Assembly (NCBI GenBank): GCA_910574835.1
Contig: CAJTDE010000002.1
Coordinates: forward strand, 124,001-188,000
DNA: 64,000 bases
DNA from: Clostridia bacterium
GTDB taxonomy: Bacteria; Bacillota; Clostridia; Lachnospirales; Lachnospiraceae
Reading direction: 5' to 3'
The notes under the pieces are model-generated. The model was not told where the DNA came from. It worked only from the letters and a program-made list of their open reading frames with translations, and did no database searches. Both the position numbers and the translations under genes were made by a program. Within the stretch, counting starts at the first letter, position 1; each line of letters opens with the position of its first letter. Positions 34,621 to 43,087 of this stretch are shown one piece after another.

Positions 34621-35724
34621 TCAGCTACCTCTTCTTACATGTTTCCAAATAGTTTTTCCGCTGTCTCTTTCATTCTCCTGGCCGGCTGTCAAATCAATCT
34701 CCCGTCCCGAAAGCTGAATCAAACGTTCAAGATTGATATCTTCATATTCTTCTGTATACCGTTCTCTTCCCCAAAAACAGTTTTCTGCATAATTCTCACA
34801 TTGCAGTTTTACTCTTTTTATCTCTAATGTCTTTTTATAAAGAACAGTTAAATCCCCAATTTTGTGCTGAAACAAAAAAACGAAATCATTACTCTCACAG
34901 CAATTGACGATATCATAGTGCTTATTGCCTTGTTTTTCCTCCTCATTTAAAGGCAGATCTATCATAGATACTTTTAATGTTTCTTTATCAATCAAAAGTA
35001 TTTTATCACCACACCTCATAGATACAATGACATAATTATCTGTATTATAAAGCCATGTATAAGGCTGTCCCGCTGAAATTTCAATCCTCTTCTTCCCAAC
35101 ACAAATAACGTCTCTGCTCTCTTCCTGGGTCAGCCAGATATTCTCTCCATCAAAGCAGATTCCGGATATATGAATTCCCTGATCCGCTTCCTGGAATAAA
35201 TCCATCTTTTTTTCAGCCAGGCAATATCTCCCATAAAATGCTGTCTTTGGTATGGGAAACCATATGTCTCCTTTATAAAAGCATGGATAAACAATGTCCG
35301 GCTTTAAATCTCCGACTTTTTCTTTTACAGACAAATCCCATAAAAGCATATCCGAATACTTTTGTGTATATAGCTCGAAACAAACCATCCTCTCATTCAT
35401 AGGCAGCGGAAAGAAATAAATGCAATGATCCTCTTTAAACGCAATGTACACTTCTGAATCGGTCTCAAAAGACGGTTCCTGCAAAAAAAAGTTCTCTCCG
35501 TCATAGATTAATACACTTGCAGAATTTCCGGTAGCAAAATAAAAATTATTTTGAAACCAGAAAATTTTCCGGACATAGAATCTTTTCTCGCCTTTATAAA
35601 CAGAAATAACTTCTATTTTAAAATCAGTGGTATCCATCTTGCACAATGCCTGTATCCGATTGTCAAAAAACCACATATAGCCGTCTTTCCAAACCATATC
35701 CAGAAAACAAGCTTTTACAAACTC
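34621..35724 (-). CDS. Unrecognised protein, possibly a beta-propeller
   Basis: A 367-residue protein I do not recognise. It is rich in aromatic residues and built of repeated strand pairs such as MVWKDGYMWFFDNRIQAL, IFWFQNNFYFATG and GICFDGENIWLTQEESRD, spaced about 45-50 residues, as in a beta-propeller. It has no signal peptide, membrane span or known catalytic motif. The reading frame extends nine codons further to 35751, overlapping the radical SAM stop. I prefer the ATG at 35724, which has AGGTGG upstream. Tight packing between the radical SAM and DUF1919 genes suggests a role in the same pathway. Confidence 0.55.
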   Translation of the reverse strand, partial: EFVKACFLDMVWKDGYMWFFDNRIQALCKMDTTDFKIEVISVYKGEKRFYVRKIFWFQNNFYFATGNSASVLIYDGENFFLQEPSFETDSEVYIAFKEDHCIYFFPLPMNERMVCFELYTQKYSDMLLWDLSVKEKVGDLKPDIVYPCFYKGDIWFPIPKTAFYGRYCLAEKKMDLFQEADQGIHISGICFDGENIWLTQEESRDVICVGKKRIEISAGQPYTWLYNTDNYVIVSMRCGDKILLIDKETLKVSMIDLPLNEEEKQGNKHYDIVNCCESNDFVFLFQHKIGDLTVLYKKTLEIKRVKLQCENYAENCFWGRERYTEEYEDINLERLIQLSGREIDLTAGQENERDSGKTIWKHVRRGS

Positions 35725-35741
35725 CATGCCGCCACCTGCCT

Positions 35742-36905
35742 TTAAAACCATTCATCCATACTTTTTTTCGATACACTCCACTCCTGCTGTTCCGGTTTCA
35801 CCTTTAGATTGCAATATCTGCAAAAAGGAATTGGCGTAATCAAAAATCTGGCAATCTCCTCAAAATTCCGTACCGCATAAATATCAATGGAATCTTTATC
35901 CGAAAGTTCCATATTCAAACCAAAAAAATCTTTTGCCAAATGAGCATGGGCTGCCATCGGACATGTAAAAAGACGCCCATGCTTCAAAGTAATACATTTA
36001 TTACTTCTGGTACAATGAGCATAATTCCACTCTATCGGCTGTTTTCCCTGAAGATCAAAGGGATATTTTATCAGCATCTTCTCTCCGGCCCCTACATCAT
36101 TGTGGTAATCAATATGAAGCTTGTATGTCTCCGCCTTTTTCTCTAGTGAATCATAATCTATTTTAACCGGATATTTTGTACAGTTGACAAAGACCCGATT
36201 CTCAACACATGCCTGCCAAAACTTTTCGTCCATCCGATTCAACAAAACGCCATTTGTCAACAGCTCAATTTCACATTTTTCAAAATACTTCCTTGTTATA
36301 TAGAAGAAATCTGTCACCTGCGGATGAAGAAGCGGCTCCCCTCCCAGTAACGTAATATGGGAAGCCTCCCCCTTACATATTTGGGACAACTGTTTCAGAT
36401 CTCTTTCAAACTCTTCTGTCGAAAGAAAACTCTCTTCTGACAAAGGTGAAAAGTGGTAACAGCCTTTACAGTTCAAATTGCAATGATCGGTAATATGAAC
36501 TTCAAACTTCAACATCTTTAAAGGCTCTAACCTTATCACATTAAGTTCCGATTGCATATATCTTAAAAATTCATTTAATACCAGATAAATTTTTGTAAAT
36601 CCCAATTTTAATGCAAGATCCAGCAATTCTCTTTGTTTTTGTTCCGAGACAGCAATAACCAGAATACATTGGCTATTTTCTTTCACCACCTCATCTATCG
36701 GTACAACCGCCTTACTTTCTATTCTCTCACAATCGAGATGCTCTCTTGAACTGACAGCAAAACACTTTATATCTACATGATATTTCTGTTCCAAATATTG
36801 ATACAGTGTTCTTCCATAAAGCCCAGCTCCATATATAACAATTCCCTCAGATGTTCCTCTGCAAATTGTCTCTACAACTTCATCTGACTTTATCTTCTCT
36901 ACCAT
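35742..36905 (-). CDS. Radical SAM protein with N-terminal Rossmann-like module, copy 1
   Basis: A 387-residue protein. Residues about 15-115 are the Rossmann-like module (IVIYGAGLYGRTLYQYL, CILVIAVSEQKQRELL). The radical SAM core has the cluster motif ITDHCNLNCKGCYHFSPL (CxxxCxxC, about residue 140) and the GGEPLLHP motif. The C-terminal part has further Cys (HCTRSNKCITL, TCPMAAHAH, FCRYCNLKV), suggesting an auxiliary iron-sulfur site. It would generate a 5'-deoxyadenosyl radical, perhaps to dehydrate, epimerise or deaminate a sugar. Substrate is unknown. It is a paralogue of the next gene, and the two are two bases apart. Confidence 0.85.
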   Translation of the reverse strand: MVEKIKSDEVVETICRGTSEGIVIYGAGLYGRTLYQYLEQKYHVDIKCFAVSSREHLDCERIESKAVVPIDEVVKENSQCILVIAVSEQKQRELLDLALKLGFTKIYLVLNEFLRYMQSELNVIRLEPLKMLKFEVHITDHCNLNCKGCYHFSPLSEESFLSTEEFERDLKQLSQICKGEASHITLLGGEPLLHPQVTDFFYITRKYFEKCEIELLTNGVLLNRMDEKFWQACVENRVFVNCTKYPVKIDYDSLEKKAETYKLHIDYHNDVGAGEKMLIKYPFDLQGKQPIEWNYAHCTRSNKCITLKHGRLFTCPMAAHAHLAKDFFGLNMELSDKDSIDIYAVRNFEEIARFLITPIPFCRYCNLKVKPEQQEWSVSKKSMDEWF

Positions 36906-36907
36906 AA

Positions 36908-38152
36908 TTATTCTTCCTCATCTATCCATTCACTAATTTCTTTTTTGCTCCTGGTCCAGTCAAACAAAGGAGATAATCCGGTACAATATCTGCAGTAATA
37001 CTTAGGCCGGGCCGCAAATTCAAAAAATTCTTTCATATCTTTCACTTTATATATATCCAGAAAATCATTCTCTGTCATCCTGAGATTCTGGTCAAATTTC
37101 TTATTAAAGATTCGATAGGACTGACAGGAAAAAGGACATCCGTAGAATTTCCCTTCCATAAGAAAGTTTCCATAATTTGATATATGGCATTTTGCAAAGC
37201 TTTCGGTGGGATTACTATTCCCTTTCAAATTAATAATCTTTTTAAAACTCTTCTTTATCAGATGGTCCCCGGTTCCTTCAAAAAACTGAAATTTAACACT
37301 TTCTTCATCAGCCTTTTCTTTCATTTTATCAAACTTAAGATTGATTGGATATTTTGTATTTACAATCGTAACGTTGTTCTCCCTGCAAGCCCTCCAGAAC
37401 TCATCATTCTGGTTCAGTAAAAGCAGTCCATTGGTTGTCAGGCGAATAATTGTATGAGGAAAATGCTTCCTGACATCCGCAAGGATTTTCAACAGATCCG
37501 GATGCAGCAGCGGCTCTCCTCCCATAACGGCAATCTGCATGATATAATCTCCATGAAATATCTCAGAAAGTCTGTCCAGATCCCGATGAATTGTCTCATA
37601 GGGAACCAAATATGGATCTGCTACACAAGCAAAATGATCACATCCTTTACAACGCAAATTACAATGATCCAATATATTCAAAACCATATATTCCAAACAA
37701 GGTTTTGGAACAAAACGCAGCATTCTATTTTCATGTTCTTCCAGCTTTCTCTCTATTCTCCCAAGCTGTTCCAGACTGTCCAGTTCATAGTCCGCCGTCT
37801 TATAAATAATCTTGCTCAAAAGTTTATCCGTTACAAAAAATACATCTTTAAGGATTAAAGATGTTATCTCTTCTTCTATCTCTCTATGCAGGGCTTCCCT
37901 TACGGAAACAATCAAAACTTTATCACTAATATTTTTTTTATATTCCTGCATCCTGCAGACAGGTACTCCCATTATGTCACAAGGGTTTCCATACATCTCG
38001 GATACTAATATTCCATCTATTGAATAATTTTCTTTTGATGCATAACTTACAATTGCTTTTGCATTTCTTCCAGCACCATAGAGCAGACATGCATTTTCAC
38101 TCAGTATTTTATTCATTTGCTCTATATTATTCAATAATGCTTCTGCTTTCAT
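36908..38152 (-). CDS. Radical SAM protein with N-terminal Rossmann-like module, copy 2
   Basis: A 414-residue paralogue of the downstream gene. Residues about 18-115 hold the Rossmann-like module (ACLLYGAGRNAKAIVSYA, GVPVCRMQEYKK, KVLIVSVREALHREI). The core carries ILDHCNLRCKGCDHFACV (about residue 165) and VMGGEPLLHP. The C-terminus has CHISNYGNFL, GCPFSCQSY and YYCRYCTGL, matching the auxiliary Cys pattern of copy 1. Two such enzymes side by side suggest successive or heteromeric steps. The gene is preceded by a hairpin terminator (38195-38229), so it may start a separate transcript; a promoter is not obvious in the 115-bp gap. Confidence 0.85.
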   Translation of the reverse strand: MKAEALLNNIEQMNKILSENACLLYGAGRNAKAIVSYASKENYSIDGILVSEMYGNPCDIMGVPVCRMQEYKKNISDKVLIVSVREALHREIEEEITSLILKDVFFVTDKLLSKIIYKTADYELDSLEQLGRIERKLEEHENRMLRFVPKPCLEYMVLNILDHCNLRCKGCDHFACVADPYLVPYETIHRDLDRLSEIFHGDYIMQIAVMGGEPLLHPDLLKILADVRKHFPHTIIRLTTNGLLLLNQNDEFWRACRENNVTIVNTKYPINLKFDKMKEKADEESVKFQFFEGTGDHLIKKSFKKIINLKGNSNPTESFAKCHISNYGNFLMEGKFYGCPFSCQSYRIFNKKFDQNLRMTENDFLDIYKVKDMKEFFEFAARPKYYCRYCTGLSPLFDWTRSKKEISEWIDEEE

Positions 38153-38194
38153 AACAAGAATCCTCTCCAGCTTTAACCGTCTGCTATCTTTTTT

Positions 38195-38229
38195 AATTAA
38201 GAAAGGAGACGCTTAAAGCGCCTCCTTTC
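38195..38229 (-). terminator. Terminator after the one-repeat secreted protein gene
   Basis: Stem GAAAGGAG-CGC pairing with GCG-CTCCTTTC (one mismatch) and a TTAA loop, 38 bases beyond the stop at 38268. The minus-strand tail is TTAATTAAAAAAG, which is not an ideal T-run. Confidence 0.65.
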
Positions 38230-38267
38230 AACAAGGCTATTGTTTTCTTTATAGTAATAACCTCATA

Positions 38268-39383
38268 TTATGATTTCAAAGTAATTACTACTTTGGTTTT
38301 CGCAGTATCATTAAACGTAACCGTAAACTGACGTGTAAGTCCTTGCTGAACTAACGCATTGGTATAAGAAGGTTTAATTCTTAACTCATTATTCTCTGTA
38401 ATCGTATAATTATCTGCTGCCAATACAGTATCTGCACCTGAAGAATTCTTGTAAGTAATAGATTCAATGCCTGTCGCTGCTGTGCTACCACTACCAAATT
38501 CAAGCGGGATCAATGTTGCAACATTTTCAACTACCGTATAGGTTGTGGTTGAAATAGAAGGAGCTGTACCAGAAGAAGCTGTAGCAGGCTCAACTGACCA
38601 TGTAAGTTCTACTTCAGGAGCAATTGCGGAATTAACACCTAACCAATCTGCCTTATCATTACAAGCACCAGTCAGTGCAAACTCATAAGTTGAGAAATCG
38701 GCCGGATCTGTACTTACCAATTTATATTCATACCCAGTTCCATCAACATAAACCGTATCATATGCACCGTCTTTAGCTTTGGGAATGTTTCCCGTTACCT
38801 TTGCGCCATCCGTTTCTTTGATTGCAGCCTCTGTTCCATTTCCAATTACTGCCATATACATACTTACGCTGTCATCGGCAAAAGTCTTTGTGTCAGACAA
38901 CTTAATACCAGTATAATTCTTCATTTTAGCATCCAATGTAATATCAACACCAATGCTGCTCTTATTGGTAACTTTAACATAATCACTGGTATCGTCCAAC
39001 TGACGGTCGGTTCTGTTTACAAAGTATAAGGTTTTGCCAGGTACAAAGCCATCTGCTGTAATATTGCTTCCTGTCACATATTTTGCTGCCTCTGTCTGTG
39101 TAATCAGCTTCTGAGGATCCATTACAAAATTAAATCCGTCAAAAGTAGCAGCATTGCTTCCCTGTACGCTGGAAGGAACAACTACACAGAAAACATCTTC
39201 ACTGACCTGGCCTTCCATTCCGCCGGTACCATTGACAGTTCCCGTTGCATCACTGCTAGTGGTTGCCTCAAAATCATTAGCAGATACATAACTCTTATTT
39301 GACGGAGCCGCAGCCATTACGGAACTGCCTGCTACCATAGTCATAGCCAGTGTAGCTGCCAAAATCTTCTTATAATTCCTCAT
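38268..39383 (-). CDS. Secreted protein with one X2-type repeat, paralogue of the seven-repeat protein
   Basis: A 371-residue exported protein. The signal peptide has MRNYKKI, ILAATLAMTMVAGSSVMAAA, with cleavage near AAA. Residues about 45-265 are the shared domain (VFCVVVPSS, FNFVMDPQKL, LYFVNRTDRQ, VKVTNKSSIGVDITL, FALTGACN, VELTWSV). Residues about 275-371 are one X2-like Ig domain ending ITLKS, with no anchor. GGAGG precedes the ATG. It lies 33 bp after the type II membrane protein gene and both are probably driven by the sigma-28 promoter at 40075-40101. Abundant Thr/Ser and the nearby ligase-like gene make it a candidate glycoprotein (inference). Confidence 0.82.
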   Translation of the reverse strand: MRNYKKILAATLAMTMVAGSSVMAAAPSNKSYVSANDFEATTSSDATGTVNGTGGMEGQVSEDVFCVVVPSSVQGSNAATFDGFNFVMDPQKLITQTEAAKYVTGSNITADGFVPGKTLYFVNRTDRQLDDTSDYVKVTNKSSIGVDITLDAKMKNYTGIKLSDTKTFADDSVSMYMAVIGNGTEAAIKETDGAKVTGNIPKAKDGAYDTVYVDGTGYEYKLVSTDPADFSTYEFALTGACNDKADWLGVNSAIAPEVELTWSVEPATASSGTAPSISTTTYTVVENVATLIPLEFGSGSTAATGIESITYKNSSGADTVLAADNYTITENNELRIKPSYTNALVQQGLTRQFTVTFNDTAKTKVVITLKS

Positions 39384-39416
39384 TATTATATCCTCCTTGA
39401 ATCAAAAATAATTCCT

Positions 39417-39953
39417 TTAATTTTCAATAACAATCGTCAAACTCACCCGCACGGTACTTATCTCGTTCTCATACTCTTCATCCATCAGATGATAAACAAG
39501 AACACAATCATACGTTCCGGCATCCAGATTCTTATCAAGAGTAATTCCCTCCATATGGCTGCCCACCGGAATGACAGGTGATTCGAAGATTGTCTCCTCC
39601 GTATCAGAACGCACGATATCAAAGTACACCGCATTGGTATTTGTCACCGTATTCTCTACATATGCATTCTCCGACGCTGCAGCACCATCTTCGAAATACC
39701 AAGTGGAATTCATCGTCATCTCGTAGTAGCCGTCAGCAACTCTGTCGCTGTCCTGCATCTGTTCCACGATTTCCTCCACATTATCTTCATTCACTACCAC
39801 ATTGCGCCGCCCCTGCTCTTCACTATCCTTGTTCGTAAGCAGATAGATTACAACACCTATCAAGGCTAAGATAATCACGATGCATATGATGAGAACTATT
39901 TTCCCTCCTTTCTTCTTTGCCTCCTCGTTGTTCTTTGGCTCTGTGTTTGACAC
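39417..39953 (-). CDS. Single-pass membrane protein with extracytoplasmic domain
   Basis: A 178-residue protein. A short Lys/Glu-rich cytoplasmic tail (NNEEAKKKGGK) is followed by one membrane helix (IVLIICIVIILALIGVVIYLL, about residues 19-40). An extracytoplasmic beta-rich domain follows (about 55-178: YYEMTMNSTWYFEDG, NAVYFDIV, VIPVGSHM, DAGTYDCVLVYHL). I do not recognise the domain; its strand pattern resembles an Ig or jelly-roll fold. The start is a GTG with GGAGG nine bases upstream. As first gene of a sigma-28-type transcript with the secreted protein at 38268, it may anchor, export or fold that protein (inference). Confidence 0.72.
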   Translation of the reverse strand: MSNTEPKNNEEAKKKGGKIVLIICIVIILALIGVVIYLLTNKDSEEQGRRNVVVNEDNVEEIVEQMQDSDRVADGYYEMTMNSTWYFEDGAAASENAYVENTVTNTNAVYFDIVRSDTEETIFESPVIPVGSHMEGITLDKNLDAGTYDCVLVYHLMDEEYENEISTVRVSLTIVIEN

Positions 39954-40074
39954 GTTTTGATACCTCCTGGAATACTTTATATTTAATCCTGCAGTACATT
40001 AACCGCAAAATATAAATATCTTACCTCTATATGAAATAAAATATATATACTTTAATTTTTACCTGCTATTATCT

Positions 40075-40101
40075 ATATCGGCATTTGTTTTCAAAACATT
40101 A
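40075..40101 (-). promoter_or_regulatory. Sigma-28 promoter of the 39417-38268 operon
   Basis: The minus strand reads TAATGTTT, 11 bases, then GCCGATAT. It differs from TAAAGTTT-N11-GCCGATAA at only one position in each element. It lies about 120 bases upstream of the GTG start. This is the best sigma-28 match in the window and links two surface proteins to the flagellar regulon. Confidence 0.85.
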
Positions 40102-40172
40102 GTCTGATTTTAACTTTTTTTGTTGATGCACTGTCATTATACTACAAGTCCTTGTGTCTTTCTACTAATATT

Positions 40173-41858
40173 TCATTTTCCGTCTGCTACTTTTTCAATG
40201 ACACCGTGGCAATACTTCCGTTGACTTTTGCAGGCAGCCATTCCCATAGCCAGAAGCAGCCATAGAAAAGGCGTCACAATCAGCACATCAATATTGATAA
40301 CCGACTGCAACACATAGCAGGCAGCCGCAAGCAGTATTGCCGGAATATAGGGACTTTTATCCCGGTTTTTAAAGAGTCGGGCAAAAACGGTTCCCAGGAA
40401 AGCTAAATAAGCAGTCAGCCCTACAATTCCAAGGGTAACCAGATACTGCAGAAAATTATTATGCGCGTTATCCAAATAGCTTCCCAAATAGCTGTTTGTC
40501 TCAAATATAATAGTCTTGCTCACCAAGCAGCCAAAGGTATCCGGCCCGCATCCAAAAAGCTTATGAAGAAAAGGCATTCTGTTATACATCCACAAAGATC
40601 TTCGCCAGATATATCCGCGGCTGCTGCCCCAGCTATCGTTAAAAAGAAGATATGAGCTTAAAGAGCCGTACCGCTCCGCATGTCCCAAAAGATTCACGTC
40701 CACAAAAACAAAGCAGGCCGTAACCAAAAGAAGAAGTATAAAAGCTCCCCACATATGTACAAGGCTGAATTTCAATTTTTTGAAAGACTTAGGTTTTTCT
40801 CTGAATTTTTTATCATAAATCCAAAATACAAGCACTGTGACCCAAAGAAAAGGCGCCAGCCAGAAATTCCTGCTGAAATCTGCTATAATCCCAAATGCAT
40901 GATCCAAAGCAAGCACTGCATCCGCAAACCTTTCATTTACCACCGCAACAAATTGAATTACCGTAAAAAAAGTCGCAGCTATTATCAAATACCGTTTAAT
41001 CCCTTCCCTGCTGGTAAACAGAAGAAAGGGTAACAAAATAAAGACCGCAGCAATGCTTAAATATGCATTATCACTTCTCCCCGTTAAAATAGCGGCAAAG
41101 GATACTACCATGCAGAGATAATACCATATCTGTTTAAGCGGTTTCTTTTCCAATGCAAACAAAGTCACTGACAACCCCACAAAAATGCCCACAAAAGCCG
41201 TATAGGTATTAATATTGCCAATCGTCGAAGTATAGCTTGCCATTGCGGTAACAGCATCACCTGATTTCCGAAAATGCAGAATATCCATTCGAAAATAATC
41301 CGTAATGCCAAAGACAGACATAAGCATACCGACACCTAAAAACAGTTCCAAAAACGCCCCGTTAAATTTCCAAAAATGAAAAACCAGAAGAAACGAAGCA
41401 ACATAAAGAGTCAACATCATTAAGCCGGAAAACCGCCCTTCATTGCCCCAAAAAGCTTCATATAAATAATCCGATTGCAGTGTAGAGATAACGACTGCCG
41501 CCCAAAAAAACAGAACCGCAGCATCCACAGCGCAGAAGGTTTTTTTCCAGTTTTTCGGATGCAGACGGGACAAAAAAATATCCGTATGCCGCCCTTGAAA
41601 TTTTTTTAAATCTATACTGACCATACCCAAAACCAAAAAAGGCAGGGTGATAAGCAAAGCAATTACACAGAAACGATAGCATCGATACTTTGTCTCCAAA
41701 ATATCATAATAAGAATTATGAAATATCAAAGGGAACACAGTTATCAAAACTAAAACTGCGATACTAACTGCGTCGTTCATAACAGAAGAACATTTTTGTG
41801 CAAAGCTCGTGCTTTCGCTCTGCTCCGTATTGTTTTGATTTTCGGTCATCATCGTCAT
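40173..41858 (-). CDS. O-antigen ligase/polymerase-like membrane protein
   Basis: A 561-residue integral membrane protein with about 11-12 hydrophobic segments (for example VLVLITVFPLIFH, LITLPFLVLGMV, AAVLFFWAAVVIS). A large outward loop comes before the last segments and contains the Wzy_C signature LFGCGPDTFG...DNAHNNFLQYLVTLGI. Members polymerise or ligate lipid-linked glycans, and related PglL/PilO enzymes attach them to proteins. With no lipid A expected in a Gram-positive cell, a role as polymerase or protein O-oligosaccharyltransferase is plausible. The ATG overlaps the stop of the secreted protein gene at 41855 by four bases, tying the two together. Confidence 0.82.
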   Translation of the reverse strand: MTMMTENQNNTEQSESTSFAQKCSSVMNDAVSIAVLVLITVFPLIFHNSYYDILETKYRCYRFCVIALLITLPFLVLGMVSIDLKKFQGRHTDIFLSRLHPKNWKKTFCAVDAAVLFFWAAVVISTLQSDYLYEAFWGNEGRFSGLMMLTLYVASFLLVFHFWKFNGAFLELFLGVGMLMSVFGITDYFRMDILHFRKSGDAVTAMASYTSTIGNINTYTAFVGIFVGLSVTLFALEKKPLKQIWYYLCMVVSFAAILTGRSDNAYLSIAAVFILLPFLLFTSREGIKRYLIIAATFFTVIQFVAVVNERFADAVLALDHAFGIIADFSRNFWLAPFLWVTVLVFWIYDKKFREKPKSFKKLKFSLVHMWGAFILLLLVTACFVFVDVNLLGHAERYGSLSSYLLFNDSWGSSRGYIWRRSLWMYNRMPFLHKLFGCGPDTFGCLVSKTIIFETNSYLGSYLDNAHNNFLQYLVTLGIVGLTAYLAFLGTVFARLFKNRDKSPYIPAILLAAACYVLQSVINIDVLIVTPFLWLLLAMGMAACKSQRKYCHGVIEKVADGK

Positions 41859-42886
41859 GGGGAAACATCCTTCTCATCTTTCATTTCTTTTGTATCCTCC
41901 GAAACAGGTTCATTCATCCCCGAGCGTCCCTCCGGTTGTTTTTCCGCTTCTTCCGGACTTCTCGTATTTTCCTCCGTAATCAGTTTCTCTTCCTCCGCCT
42001 TACTGTCGGAAGGTTCCTCCATTACGGGCATTTTTCTCTCTTCTTCATCTAATACCGCATTGCTGTCAGTGACAACCGGTACAATTGTACGTAGAATTTC
42101 TTCGCCCGGATCCGATTCCGGCTGCCGGACCACCTGCTCCTTGGACAGATTTGCTTCCTCATTTTCCGGAACCATTTCCTCTTCGTCCAAGTTCTCCTCT
42201 TCTTCCTCGGCAACTACCATCCAGGTAACGGCCACTTCAAATGAAATATTCCCCATTCCGGACCAGTCTCCATGCTTATTTGCCGCTCCTGTAAGCCGGA
42301 AAGAACATTCATTGGCTCCTTCTTCCTCGGAAGCCGGCGGGATCGTTATCGTCAGGCTTGCCGCCTCTTCCCCTTCGCCCATAATCGGCACTTCTGTTTC
42401 TCCGTCCGTCAGCGCCAGGTAGATGCCCGGTCTTGTATCATCCGTAAACTCCCTGTCGTCTGACATAGCAAATTCATCCTTCGCCACAACAGTAATGCCT
42501 GCCGTTATAACAACATCTATGGGCGCTTCCCCTTTGTTGGTGATTGTTATCGCATCGCTGGTGCTGCTATAGTCCACTAAGGCTTCACCTTCCGTCCGCT
42601 TAAAGAAGAGCGTAGCCCCTTCCTCAAAGAGCTTCCCTTCATAAGCTGCTGCGTTTGTCTTATAAATCAGCTCCTGAGGATCCAGAATAAAATCAAAAAT
42701 CCCTACCGCATCCGTAGGTAAAATAACACGGACTTTTTCATCATTATCTGCCACATCCGAGTCTGACGTCTGTGCCATATCCGGTTCATTTGCATATGCT
42801 GCCAAAGAGGAACCCATCGTCATAACTGCGGATAACAGAATTGCTGTCAATCGTCTCAAATTCCTTCTCATCTTTCTAACCATCAT
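41855..42886 (-). CDS. Secreted protein of the shared-domain family with acidic tail, no X2 repeat
   Basis: About 343 residues. The signal peptide is MMVRKMRRNLRRL, then TAILLSAVMTMGSSLAAYA. The shared domain follows (VRVILPTDAVGIFDFILDPQEL, ATLFFKRT, YSSTSDAITITNKG, IYLALTDGETE, FRLTGAANKHGDWSG, VAVTWMV). In place of X2 repeats it has a Glu/Pro/Ser-rich, probably disordered tail of about 120 residues. The frame extends upstream to 42979, but a sigma-28-like promoter lies in that extension and GAGAGG precedes the paired ATGs at 42886/42883, so I start there. Its stop overlaps the ligase-like gene by four bases. Confidence 0.8.
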   Translation of the reverse strand: MMVRKMRRNLRRLTAILLSAVMTMGSSLAAYANEPDMAQTSDSDVADNDEKVRVILPTDAVGIFDFILDPQELIYKTNAAAYEGKLFEEGATLFFKRTEGEALVDYSSTSDAITITNKGEAPIDVVITAGITVVAKDEFAMSDDREFTDDTRPGIYLALTDGETEVPIMGEGEEAASLTITIPPASEEEGANECSFRLTGAANKHGDWSGMGNISFEVAVTWMVVAEEEEENLDEEEMVPENEEANLSKEQVVRQPESDPGEEILRTIVPVVTDSNAVLDEEERKMPVMEEPSDSKAEEEKLITEENTRSPEEAEKQPEGRSGMNEPVSEDTKEMKDEKDVSP

Positions 42887-42953
42887 TTCACCTCTCCAGT
42901 ATGGACTTCCAGTCTTCATTTTAATATAATTACTTATAAATCCTCTATTTCTA

Positions 42954-42981
42954 ATATCGACCGTTTCCGTCTCAAACATAA
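42954..42981 (-). promoter_or_regulatory. Sigma-28-like promoter of the 41855-40173 operon
   Basis: The minus strand reads TTATGTTT, 12 bases, then GTCGATAT. The -35 is identical to that of flgM and the -10 differs from GCCGATAT by one base; the spacing is one base longer than ideal. It lies about 70 bases before the chosen start. Confidence 0.65.
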
Positions 42982-43012
42982 GTGTAACCTTTTATTACAT
43001 AATTAACCGCAT

Positions 43013-43057
43013 TAAAAAGGTGCAAAACCCCTTATCATTCATAAAAGGCTTTACACC
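43013..43057 (-). terminator. Terminator of the 60-residue protein gene
   Basis: A long stem pairs GGTGTAAAGCC with GGTTTTGCACC (minus strand) around an AT-rich loop and is followed by TTTTTAA. It is about 30 bases past the stop at 43088. Confidence 0.75.
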
Positions 43058-43087
43058 ATTTTAAGGCTGTATGATTTGAGCGAAGAA

